This document shows, piece after piece, positions 55,909 through 64,000 of a stretch of DNA of 64,000 nt (position 1 is its first letter; the number at the start of each line of letters is the position of its first letter). The notes below the pieces were generated by a model. That model ran no database searches. It was given only the letters and a program-made list of their open reading frames with translations, and was not told the origin of the DNA. A program made the translations under genes and the position numbers. Source of the stretch: Leidyana gryllorum EB-2025a (Eukaryota; Apicomplexa); assembly GCA_048772705.1 (NCBI GenBank), contig JBLWGC010000143.1, positions 103,969-167,968 on the forward strand, read 5' to 3'.

Positions 55909-56685
55909 TTACGAGGCCTCTTCGTCGCTCTCGGTATCCGTTACGATGAACAGCGCGTCTTCGCGCTCGTCCTCGAAGCTGTTGACCGCCCTGGACAACC
56001 ACCAGTCCGCATCCGAGATTGAAGACGACCCGCTGCGCACGAACAGGTCTTCATTGTCCCTATTGCGCTGGCATCGGCGTCTCCAGGCGTGTTTCAATCC
56101 TTGCAAAGTGCCTCGTGAACTGTTCCGGGGTATGGGGGAGCAGTGTGCCACCATATTATCTACACGGGGTCGGATTTTAGGCGACCCGATTGGTGCAGAC
56201 CGGCGCAAGCGCTCCCGCAGCTGCCTTCGGACATCATCAGGAATTTCAGTTGTAGTTGTTGTTGTAGCCACCGAGGGCAAGGTGTCTTGCGACACGGCCC
56301 TCTTATGCAGGGGGGTAGGTGCGTTACTATCCGCCTCGGTTGAAGCACTAATGCTGCGACAGCTCGTCAGACTCAACTGCGACTCCAAGAGCTTGCTGTA
56401 GCCCTCTGCGGAGCTCGCCATCCGCAGCGGCCTCAACGGCGAAGGTGTTTGTACCGAGCTAGAACCCCGGGAGATGGGACGCAACGGAGGGCAGCGCTTA
56501 TTGGGTGTCCGGCCCACCATCTGGATTGCATCCTTCATCAACTCGGCTTGTGCTCGGCGGAAAGCAGGAAGATCTGACTGCTGCCGACGAGCGGGCAACA
56601 TTGTCAGAGCAAGGTCAAGCTCGTGGCCCGCGACAGAAGGGCTTGAGCTGGGCCACCCGCCTCTCATATACGTACAGTCGTGCAT
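55909..56685 (-). CDS. Basic Ser/Arg-rich protein, unrecognised
   Basis: This intronless ORF encodes up to 258 aa; an internal Met (MLPARRQQSDL) would give ~230 aa. The sequence is rich in Arg, Ser, Pro and Thr, including a run of six Thr, with one moderately conserved-looking helical stretch (DVRRQLRERLRRSAPIG) and an acidic C-terminal tail (FIVTDTESDEEAS). It looks mostly disordered. No domain recognised. It is divergent from RPL23A. The tail, DTESDEE, resembles a casein kinase 2 site, which is weak evidence for regulation. Confidence 0.5.
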   Translation of the reverse strand: MHDCTYMRGGWPSSSPSVAGHELDLALTMLPARRQQSDLPAFRRAQAELMKDAIQMVGRTPNKRCPPLRPISRGSSSVQTPSPLRPLRMASSAEGYSKLLESQLSLTSCRSISASTEADSNAPTPLHKRAVSQDTLPSVATTTTTTEIPDDVRRQLRERLRRSAPIGSPKIRPRVDNMVAHCSPIPRNSSRGTLQGLKHAWRRRCQRNRDNEDLFVRSGSSSISDADWWLSRAVNSFEDEREDALFIVTDTESDEEAS

Positions 56686-56978
56686 AGGTATGATATACCT
56701 TAGTTACAGAGTAGATCGGATGGATCACTCCTTCTAGTAAAAATACGGTGTTGTAATAATAAATAGCGTCTAACCGCTGTCTCTTAACCAAGTACTGCAA
56801 TCAAAGTACACGCAAATTGGTGCCTCAGTCCAAACCAGAGAATCTGCTCTTCAACCTTCTTAAACCACTCAAAGTTCGGTGCCTAATCACTCCAAGAGGC
56901 CATGTACGAGCAATAAACGTGTTGTGTCTACCTCTATAAACTTCAAATTTTTGTGAAGTCCCTTCGAGCGTTGACAGC
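56686..56978. promoter_or_regulatory. Divergent intergenic region upstream of RPL23A
   Basis: These 293 bp lie between the starts of the basic protein (-) and RPL23A (+). The sequence is A/T-richer than its surroundings and has no ORF continuity. It must contain the promoter of a highly expressed ribosomal gene. No specific element was identified. Confidence 0.4.
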
Positions 56979-57515
56979 ATGGCAGCCCGCACATCCAAGT
57001 CCGGTAAGCACTAATCTACCCGCTACTCTCCCAATCTCTCCCAAACAGGAGCCGCAGCCGCCAAGGCTGCGAAAGTGGCCGAAGCTACCACTGCTGGCGT
57101 TAAGGGCAAGGTCAAGAAGGCCCGCACCAGCCCCCACTTCTTCCGTCCCAAGACTCTGACTCACAACCGCTCTCCCAAGGCCCCCACTCACCTCGTTGCC
57201 AAGCACCGCAAGGTCGATGACTTCAGAATATTGGTCAAGCCCCTGACTTCCGAGTCTGCCTTGAAGAAGGTTGAGATGCACAACACCCTCGTCTTCGAGT
57301 GTGATATCAAGTAAGTTTCCCCACACACCTCCACAATCTACGCCTCGATCAGTGCCACCAAGAACCAGATCCGCGCTGCTGTCACCCGTGTGCACAACGT
57401 TAAAGTGGTCAAGGTCAACACCCTCATCACTCCCGCTTGCAAGAAGAAGGCTTTCGTTCGCCTCGCCAAGGAGCACGACGCTCTCGAGTTGGCCAACAAG
57501 ATCGGTGTGCTTTGA
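56979..57515 (+). CDS. RPL23A: 60S ribosomal protein L23A (uL23)
   Basis: Three exons (56979-57003, 57049-57310, 57353-57515; introns 45 and 42 nt) give 149 aa, typical for L23A. A Lys/Ala-rich N-terminus leads into SPHFFRPKTL and KHRKVDDFRILVKPLTSESA. After the second splice comes ATKNQIRAAVTRVHNVKVVK, then VNTLITPACKKKAFVRLAKE and the terminal LELANKIGVL. The spliced residues recreate the uL23 core on either side of the intron. The first intron follows codon 8, a common position in ribosomal protein genes. Confidence 0.97.
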
Positions 57516-57896
57516 GCTGTGTGACCGGTTGTTTTTGGGTGTTGGGTGCTGTATTATCGCTCAAGGAACTGATCAGTGCAGTCTGCAAATACAAATATCA
57601 CATCGCTCCTGAGCCCACTCGCACCCTACCGAAAGGACGAGAGGAGCTCGTGGCCCCGGACCGGACATCGTAAACACTATCATCTCTTCCCTAACCTTTC
57701 TGCCAATCACACCCAAGCAAATGACCATCCAGCGCTGCTTACCCCCTGAGAGGAGGAGGACTCCAGATTCCAGCCCCTCTGTGACCAACCGTAGGCCTCG
57801 AGCTGAACTGAGTGAAGGGCGGAAAGGGGCCCTCCCTCTACGCCCTACGGTCTCCGCGACGCAGGACTGCTTCTTTGTAAATCAAAAAATCGTCCC
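57516..57896. other. Intergenic region, no gene seen
   Basis: These 381 bp between RPL23A and the Hsp70-like gene contain no ORF with coding character and no recognised RNA. They probably hold the RPL23A 3' UTR and the promoter of the next gene. Confidence 0.5.
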
Positions 57897-59582
57897 ATGA
57901 CGCTCGAAAGCTTCATCAATGCGACAAAGTACTCCTCTGTTGCATCCAACATTGTATTCGATCCGCATTGTGTCACTATCGCGGGCTGGAATGAGGTCAC
58001 TGGCAAGGTTGAGACAGCCGTATTGGAAGATCTGCGTTATATGTTACAGACTCAAGGAAGATGCGACCCCACCGTCAGATTACAAGCCATCCTTGTGGCT
58101 ATGATTTTGAAAACAGCCGAGCTTCTGAAGACTCCTGTGGTGCAGATTGTGCTCATGGAGACGGGAATAAGCGGTACACTGGACCAAATCGCGTTACTCG
58201 AGAAGCTGGCTGCTATAGGAGTGCAGAGAGTGTCGACGATCAGTTACGCTGTGGCTATGGGGCTTGCGCGAATGTGGATGACTCCACCGACGAGCCCCAG
58301 ACGAATTCTGAGTGGGTATCGCACAAATGATTACTTGAGTATGGCATTGCTCCATGTGGCATATCCCACAGTGGAAGGCGTCGCGATAGGGGGAGGTATG
58401 GCAGAGACAGTAATGACGGTGGTGCGACAAGACGCACTGCCTCATGGGTATCGACACATAGTAAAGCCTCTGGTGGATGCAGCAGTGTGCGAACTTGACG
58501 AGTATTTTGCCTTCCCGCTAGAAACCCATCCCAATCACCACACCGTTCGTGCGTATATTGAAGAGAGGTATTTCGACGTCCTGAAGTCATTCAATGAAGA
58601 CAGAGTGATCGACTCCATCGGTTTCGAGATGCTCGTCTATAGGAGAAAGGTGACAAGAAGTATCACTTGTGAGCATCTCGAGACGATCGCAGCGTCCGAA
58701 CAGCTCTCGACGACCTCTCCGAACGGAAAGGTCTATCAGTTTCTGTCAACTGTGCCGCCACTAGACCGCGAGTATGATGAAGCGGTCTTTCATGATCTCT
58801 TGTGCTATGATGAACCACATTTGCGTTCCACCATTTATGACGACGGGACATGTGACCCTTTGTTGGGCGCGGCGCTAATCGCTTCCTCTTTCAAAAGTGG
58901 CGTTACACTGAGGGAGGGGTGTGTCTCAGTCAGAATCGGAGTGGAGAGCTTTGGAGGGTTCATAACGACTATCATGGGAATCGGGACACCCGTTCCCACC
59001 AAGAAGGTCCTCCCGCTGTCTCGACTGCCATCACACGACGGTTCCTACCGTGTGCGAATATACGCAGGCTCTGCTCCATTGGCAGCTCAGAATCTTTTCG
59101 TTGGCGAGTTTCGCTTAAAACCGCTTGCCAACACCACCGCTACCATAGGAGACACGCATATTGTGTGGCTCACTCTCGATGCTGAAGGACAGTTGGGTAT
59201 CGAGGGAGACGAGTATGAACCAGTGGAATCTATATACTGTGACTTTGGCGAACACTGGAATGTGCAGGAACAGCTGACTCTGCTGCGCTCAAAACTGCAT
59301 CCAGATTTCGTGGGTGAAAACGGGTTTGAAAGGTGGCGGGAGTTGGAAGGTCTGTTACTGCGCACGCGTACAGCGGCCCAGTCTGCGCCCCCGGACCGTC
59401 GTGAAGAATATTTGGGCCTCGCAAGACGCATCGCCGCCCATATATCTTCTAACCTTTCTTGCCTCACCTGCGGAGAGTCCCGGATCAACAACCCCGACGC
59501 GTGCAGCACAGAGGAACCGCGTCTTTTGTATGCAGAATTAGCAGCTGATCTGGATCGTCTGAACAACAGAGTTATTTTTTGA
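57897..59582 (+). CDS. Divergent Hsp70-like protein lacking ATPase signature motifs
   Basis: This single exon encodes 561 aa. The C-terminal half reads like the NBD-SBD junction of Hsp70: CDPLLGAALIASSF, then VSVRIGVESFGGFITTIMG, PVPTKKVLPLSRL, YRVRIYAGSAPLAAQNLFVG and WLTLDAEGQLGIEGDE. They are in Hsp70 order, with the beta-sandwich core recognisable. The N-terminal ~300 residues align loosely with an actin/Hsp70 ATPase fold (VVQIVLMETGISG; GVQRVSTISYAVAMGLA). They lack the GIDLGTT phosphate-1 motif and an obvious phosphate-2 loop. A short helical lid ends in a CxxC segment (LSCLTCGES). I infer a pseudo-chaperone or regulatory Hsp70 paralog. The gene's 3' end is duplicated just downstream. 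Confidence 0.75.
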   Translation: MTLESFINATKYSSVASNIVFDPHCVTIAGWNEVTGKVETAVLEDLRYMLQTQGRCDPTVRLQAILVAMILKTAELLKTPVVQIVLMETGISGTLDQIALLEKLAAIGVQRVSTISYAVAMGLARMWMTPPTSPRRILSGYRTNDYLSMALLHVAYPTVEGVAIGGGMAETVMTVVRQDALPHGYRHIVKPLVDAAVCELDEYFAFPLETHPNHHTVRAYIEERYFDVLKSFNEDRVIDSIGFEMLVYRRKVTRSITCEHLETIAASEQLSTTSPNGKVYQFLSTVPPLDREYDEAVFHDLLCYDEPHLRSTIYDDGTCDPLLGAALIASSFKSGVTLREGCVSVRIGVESFGGFITTIMGIGTPVPTKKVLPLSRLPSHDGSYRVRIYAGSAPLAAQNLFVGEFRLKPLANTTATIGDTHIVWLTLDAEGQLGIEGDEYEPVESIYCDFGEHWNVQEQLTLLRSKLHPDFVGENGFERWRELEGLLLRTRTAAQSAPPDRREEYLGLARRIAAHISSNLSCLTCGESRINNPDACSTEEPRLLYAELAADLDRLNNRVIF

Positions 59583-59814
59583 GGGCCGTTTCTGTGGTCC
59601 GTCATCGGGTGTGCGCGCCGCATAAATATCGTTATACACACACTTTGTCTTGGGTTGCCTTCTGCCGCGTGCTTTGTATGCAGAATCAGCAAGTGAAGTG
59701 GATCGTCTGAAGAACAGGCAGAGTATTCGACCGCCGGTTCTGTGGTCCGTCATCGGGTCTGCGTGTCGCTTATATATTGATTTATACACAATTTGGCTTG
59801 GGTCGCCTTCTCCC
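59523..59814. repeat. 148-bp tandem duplication of the Hsp70-like gene 3' end
   Basis: The last ~60 coding bases, the stop and ~80 bp of downstream sequence (59523-59662) recur at ~59671-59814 with an offset of 148 bp. Shared blocks include TTTGTATGCAGAAT, TGGATCGTCTGAA, CTGTGGTCCGTCATCGGGT and TATACACA. Similarity is high but imperfect, so the copy is not brand new. The second copy is not in frame with a gene and appears to be a relic within the 3' flank. Confidence 0.85.
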
Positions 59815-59925
59815 TTTTAGCTTGCTTTAGGATCACACGGAAAGTTTGAAATATCGCTCTCTGCATTTAGTCTACTGTGATGGATGTCGGGGCAAAATTC
59901 CTCCTCGCGTGCAACAAGAAAAGGA

Positions 59926-61254
59926 TCAGTGGCTGGTAATAAGGGGCTGAGAAGTAACCATTTGACCTCCGACGGCGTTGGTTGCGGCGAGCCCGGTGTA
60001 CTGACCGCCAGTAGTTGTAGTGGTGGTTGTGCTTGTGTACTGGGCAGTAGCACCTGATGGGCTTCCGTAGACAGCACCACCCTGAGAAGCGTACTGCACG
60101 CCTCCAGCAGAAGTGGCGTACTGAGCTCCGCCTTGAATTCCGTACTGAGAGCTACTGAATTGCCCACCAGTGGCCATAGTAGTGGTGGTGGTGGAGGTGG
60201 TCACGCGTTCGCCAGTCCAGGTGTTGACAGCTGTGGCGGGGTTCCAGCCTTGAATTTCCGCGCCAGCCTGGGGTTGAGTATAACTAATACGCTCCGAGAG
60301 GAATTGAACAGCGCCTCCAACACCCGCAACGTACGGCAGCTTTTGAACTTCGGTGGTGTTCAAGTGCTGGTTGAGCTGTTGCAACATGGTGTTGTACTGG
60401 GCAGCAGGCACTGAGATCACACGGTGCACAGAGTCGACCGCACCATAAGCTTCGATGTTGGTGGCCACGGGCTTGATAACGTGGACATCAACAGGAACGC
60501 ACTCAGCCTCGTACTCAAGGACATCAACCTCATACTCGCCTTGACCCTCAACGATGTAGGGCTTGATGGTCTGGGCGACCACCATAGGCACTTGACGGTC
60601 GGTATAGCGGTTGATAGCCACAGGGACTTCAACGGTGTAGGGCTTGGGCACTTCGATAATCTGGCCTGGGACCTCTACAACCTTATCAACATAGTTGATA
60701 CGGGGGACCTTGACCTCTTTGACAACTTCGACCTGGCGGTCCTGCACAACCGGGACCTTTTTGTCAACCCAGACGTCCTGATAGACAGGCACCTCGACAG
60801 TGCGGTCGATGTACTCAGTACGGGGGACTTCGACAACGCGCTCAACCCACTCAATTTGAGGCACTCTCTTCTCCACAACCTTCTCTCGCTGCTCCTTGCG
60901 GGTGACACGGACCTCCTTCTCCTCCACAGTAGGTACATCAATTGTGCGAGTGGGCAAGTCGGTCGGGCGGGGACCCAAATAACTCTCCTCCACGATGGTT
61001 GAAGAAACCTTTCGAACCGACTCAACTCGCTCACCCGCCACCGTGGTACCAGTGACACGACGCTCGTTCGTGGAAGAGTGAGTATACGACCCTTGGGCGG
61101 GAGCATAGCTCAACTGACCTCCAGTTTGGTAGCTGGCGGTGTTGTAAGAGTAATTGGTGGGTGAGGCCGAAGTCTGGTGATGATAAGTTGAGACTGGCAT
61201 GCTGATGGGGACTTGGGGAAGACCAGAACCGACGCTGTTGTAAGCAGAGGCCAT
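59926..61254 (-). CDS. Alveolin (IMC1-type alveolar skeleton protein)
   Basis: This intronless ORF encodes 442 aa from the ATG at 61254. Between residues ~95 and ~260 it has the alveolin repeat domain, tandem Val/Glu/Pro/Lys-rich units such as IEWVERVVEVPRTEYIDRTV, QVEVVKEVKVPRINYVDKV and VVEVPGQIIEVPKPYTVEVP. The N-terminus is Tyr/Ser/Thr-rich. The C-terminus is Gly/Thr/Gln-rich (SAGGVQYASQGGAVYGS-like), unlike the Cys-ended partner. Alveolins form the filament network beneath alveolar sacs and define Alveolata. The gene is head-to-head with a second alveolin at 61474, and the two share the same domain order, including an AQYNTMLQQLNQHL segment after the repeats. Confidence 0.96.
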   Translation of the reverse strand: MASAYNSVGSGLPQVPISMPVSTYHHQTSASPTNYSYNTASYQTGGQLSYAPAQGSYTHSSTNERRVTGTTVAGERVESVRKVSSTIVEESYLGPRPTDLPTRTIDVPTVEEKEVRVTRKEQREKVVEKRVPQIEWVERVVEVPRTEYIDRTVEVPVYQDVWVDKKVPVVQDRQVEVVKEVKVPRINYVDKVVEVPGQIIEVPKPYTVEVPVAINRYTDRQVPMVVAQTIKPYIVEGQGEYEVDVLEYEAECVPVDVHVIKPVATNIEAYGAVDSVHRVISVPAAQYNTMLQQLNQHLNTTEVQKLPYVAGVGGAVQFLSERISYTQPQAGAEIQGWNPATAVNTWTGERVTTSTTTTTMATGGQFSSSQYGIQGGAQYATSAGGVQYASQGGAVYGSPSGATAQYTSTTTTTTTGGQYTGLAATNAVGGQMVTSQPLITSH

Positions 61255-61473
61255 CCTAAATGAAAAGTAATAGGGCCGGTGGGAGGAATGTAAGAGAAGA
61301 AGGGATCTGAGATTCACAACGTTTTTGGGTCAAACTACGACCGACTTTGAGTTTTGTGTGCGAGATAGATCTCCTCACACTCACCCTTCGGGACTTGCAA
61401 TACGACAGCTTTGGTGCCTTCCAACATCCCAACTTTCCATTCATCCTTTTTTCCTCCACCGATTTACTTCAAC
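61255..61473. promoter_or_regulatory. Shared divergent promoter region of the alveolin pair
   Basis: These 219 bp lie between two alveolin starts in opposite directions. It includes pyrimidine-rich stretches on both sides. A bidirectional promoter co-regulating both skeleton proteins is the simplest reading. No specific motif can be named. Confidence 0.45.
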
Positions 61474-63691
61474 ATGTCCGCCTCCGTACACTCTCAGGCT
61501 TCTTCTCGCCCGCAATCCACTGTTTCTGGCATCCCAGTCGCCGCCGCCACCCATAACGACCAAGAATCCCTTGCAAGTGCCCATTTCGAGCGGGAGCAAC
61601 CTGTCGAAACCCAGACTGGTACGTGCCTCATCCAATGCCAGTGTGTGGTGTGCGCGTCTCGCTGTGTTGTGGTATTTGTGCACATTCTACTGCGTCTCCC
61701 GACATCCACCGGCGATTCGTTCATCGCTGTCCTTTCCACCGATGACTGACTGATCTGGTGGCGCGGGCGTGCTTGTGGCTTTCCACCACTAGACACGCCC
61801 ATCACTGCTAGGCGGTCGGTGCATCAAAGATTTGACGGAACACGCAGTGGAAAGGGATCCAGGAATGGAACCTTTAGTGCTGGCCGTTCAACAGTTGCCT
61901 TCTCCCTTTGGTGTGGTACCAAGCATCTGAAAATTGAGTTTGCGCTCACAAATGATCTTTCAATTTCGTATTTGTTATTGGATTTGATACACATCGCGGT
62001 TCCATTTCTGGTTCGCGACCGGTTCACTGACTTGCTTCCACATGTTCTGTGCAGCACCTGTCGAGAGAATGATTGGTGAAACTGTGATCACTGCTGGAGA
62101 CGCTGAAAGCACTCAGCAGCAGCACACCACCACTACCGTACAGACTACCACTTATACTACTGAGGGCGCCGTTCCGATGATGGGCGCCGTTGTTGCCAGT
62201 CGCGCTGTGGACATGAGCTCGGCTGAGGCAATTAGCACCAACACCGCTGCTGCCTACGTGACTGCCCCTGTCATCAGTTACGCTGCGACCAGCAGTGGAG
62301 CTGTTGTGACTGGTGGCAGCACTACCACCACCACCACTCATGCCGCTGTGAAGAGCAACGATATTGACCCGTCCATGTTCGGCGAAAACTGCTACACTCA
62401 CACTCGCAAAGTCTCTAACGTGATCGTTAGCGAGACCTTGTTGGGACAGCTCCCGCAGCAGGACGAGATCCGTTACGTGGAGGCCGATCCGAGCCGTTTC
62501 CCTCCTGAGGAGCGCGTGACCCATGTTATCAAGAAAGAGACTCGTGAGAAAGTTGTTGAGAAGAGAGTCCCGGTTGTCGAGTATGTGGAACGCGTCGTGG
62601 AGGTGCCCCGGGTTGAATACATCGACCGCACCGTTGAGGTTCCGCAGATTCAAGAAGTTTATGTGGACCAGCGTGTTCCTCAGGTTGTCGACAGAGTGGT
62701 CGAAGTGGTGAAGGAAGTTCCCGTCGTCAAAGACAAAATCGTCGAACGTGTTGTGGAAGTGCCAGGCGGAGTTATCGAAGTTCCGAAGCCTTACCCTGTG
62801 CACGTCGAGAAGGAAGTGTTCCGCGCCGTCGAGACTGAGAAACCCGTGATCGTTGCTCAAGTGGTGAAACCAGTAATTAAGGAGTCTTCGAAGCAGTTGG
62901 TGGTTGATGTTATGGACTATGAGCCCGAGGTCATCCCCGTTGATGTCCACGTGGCTAAGCCAGTTGGATCGGCTCTTGAGCTCGTTGGTTCCAGCGAAGT
63001 GCGTCATCGTTTGGTGAACATCACCTCAGCCCAATATAACACCATCTTGAGACAGCTGAACCACCATGTTGACGGGAAGTTCCAGGTTGGTCTGCCCTAC
63101 GTTCGTGAGAACGGCCAGACTCTTTTCCTGAAGAATGAGCAAATCAACTATATTGAGGCCCCTGTTGATGTTCGCATCGAGGGCTACGTTGCCAAGCATA
63201 CTGCTCAACCCATGGAAATCATGTCCCGTGGTCCTGCTTCTACCTACACTTCAGCCGTCGCCTACCGTGGAGGTTGCCCGACCAACATCACCCAAGCCAT
63301 GCAAGTGTGCACTACCCGCAACCAGCAGGTCGTTGAGAACGCGACACCGATGTTCCAAGTTGAGGCACGGGGCCTCCAAGCCACCGCTATGCAACAGGGC
63401 GCTTCTGTCCACGCCGCCTCCGTCCAGCAGCATCAACCGGTTGTGACTGCTCAATACGGTACTGTTGGCAGCGTCGAGATTCCCAGATCAGCTGTTGAAG
63501 CCGCCCAGTCCCTCATCCACTCTGCGACTCAGTACAACACTGATGAGGTGAAGGTGGCAACTCGCGACATGGCCCCCGTTCAGACTGGCTCTGAGGTTCG
63601 TACTTTCCCTGGTGCTGCTTCTCTTCCTCGTGAGGGTGGCTCAATCCGGAGCCAACTGCCCGCTCAGCAGCCGAGCCGTATCTGCTGCTAG
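61474..63691 (+). CDS. Alveolin with N-terminal exon and C-terminal cysteines
   Basis: I reconstruct two exons, 61474-61618 and 62055-63691, joined in frame (VETQT to APVERMIGE) by a 436-nt intron, giving about 593 aa. The first exon supplies a Ser/Gln-rich start (MSASVHSQASSRPQS). The repeat domain spans about 62540-62860, with VVEYVERVVEVPRVEYIDRT, EVYVDQRVPQVVDRVVEVVK and a closing VVEVPGGVIEVPKPYPVHVE. A conserved post-repeat domain follows (SAQYNTILRQLNHHVDGKFQ; MDYEPEVIPVDVHV). The protein ends RICC; terminal cysteines are palmitoylation sites in many IMC1 proteins, so membrane anchoring of the network is likely. If exon 1 were not used, the ATG at 62042 would give 549 aa. Confidence 0.93.
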
Positions 63692-64000
63692 AGACACGTG
63701 GTAATTCGTTTAGTTTGGCGCTTCTCATTTTTTGTCCTTGGAAGTGCTTCGTGAGAACAGAAGTTTGCGGCCTTGATGTGATAAACTATGGACTCAGAGT
63801 GATTAGATTGAGTTTCATGCATCTAGAGTCGTCGCACTGTGCCAGACAGGTGGCTGTCGAGCAACGCGACCCAACATAGCGTCCAGATCTTGTTGCTCGA
63901 ACAGCCATTCCTGTCTTTGGCAGCTTAGTAATCACATCGCACCAGCAGCTCTATCTCCCCTGCGATCTGTAGTCCCCACCCATCTACTGCTGACAAAACA
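63692..64000. other. Downstream flank with long imperfect hairpin (63840-63922)
   Basis: No gene is seen after the alveolin stop. The striking element is an inverted repeat: left arm 63840-63865, right arm 63892-63922, loop ~26 nt. The inner 14-15 bp pair almost perfectly (GGCTGT.CGAGCAAC against its complement with one bulge). The outer arms also pair (TGCCA, GACAGG) with two small bulges. It could be a 3' UTR structure, a small RNA precursor or a mobile-element relic. The right edge of the window prevents further interpretation. Confidence 0.6.

Noticed and set aside
54600-56000. Possible spliceosomal RNA or spliced-leader gene in the gene-free block
   Set aside because: No U1, U2, U4, U5, U6 or dinoflagellate/Perkinsus spliced-leader sequence was found on either strand.
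62024-63007. 327-aa ORF on the - strand rich in Asn, His and Leu
   Set aside because: Antisense shadow of the alveolin repeat region.
1-64000. Bacterial or viral origin suggested by tight spacing and overlapping genes
   Set aside because: Spliceosomal introns restore conserved motifs in many genes, and alveolins, AP-2 mu, VPS13 and cytosolic ribosomal proteins are eukaryotic.

Overview
The window is a piece of a very compact protist nuclear genome, most likely an alveolate. Two genes at the right end encode alveolins, the Val/Pro/Glu-repeat proteins of the sub-plasma-membrane alveolar skeleton. Most introns are 37-65 nt (GT...AG, usually GTGAGT or GTAAGT donors) and neighbouring coding regions are often separated by only 12-130 bp. 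GC is roughly 50%. These traits fit Perkinsus-like organisms or chromerids better than ciliates or typical apicomplexans, but the genus is inference. No rRNA, tRNA, CRISPR array or transposon was recognised. Most exon structures below were worked out by splicing by eye and were kept where the reading frame ran through every junction. Intron and exon limits may be off by a base.

Layout. 1-6.8 kb (+ strand): a 5'-truncated gene with two degenerate cyclic-nucleotide-binding domains, a secreted protein, a Mic10-like mitochondrial cristae protein, a coiled-coil protein overlapping a SWIB-domain gene, and a second secreted protein. 6.9-12.3 kb: two related Ala/Pro-rich genes on the minus strand flank a + strand archease gene; then an F-box/PP2-like gene and a secreted glycosyltransferase-like gene. 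12.3-24.2 kb (- strand): an SDS22-type LRR regulator of PP1, the AP-2 mu subunit, a Rubicon-homology protein and a PX-domain protein (the last two possibly one gene), plus a divergent CCHC zinc-knuckle gene. 24.2-43.3 kb (- strand): one 19-kb VPS13-like bridge lipid-transfer gene. 43.4-48.3 kb (- strand): FKBP-TPR, ribosomal protein P0 and ERO1. 48.3-55 kb (+ strand): a WS/DGAT acyltransferase, a monoacylglycerol-lipase-like hydrolase and three unrecognised genes, two of which share an ATGA stop/start. 55-55.9 kb has no convincing gene and carries several palindromes. 55.9-64 kb: an unknown basic protein, RPL23A, an Hsp70-like protein apparently lacking ATPase motifs and followed by a duplicated 3' end, and a head-to-head alveolin pair. 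A long imperfect inverted repeat lies near the right edge.

Functional themes. Between 13.6 and 43.3 kb four consecutive minus-strand genes belong to endosome, vacuole or membrane-contact biology (AP-2 mu, Rubicon homology, PX, VPS13). Between 46.5 and 52.2 kb ERO1, WS/DGAT and the lipase relate to ER redox and neutral-lipid metabolism. Such clustering could be chance. The strongest leads are the possible PX-Rubicon fusion, the palindrome-rich gene-free block, the Hsp70-like pseudo-chaperone with its duplicated 3' end, the alveolin pair with its unusually long first intron, and the terminal hairpin.
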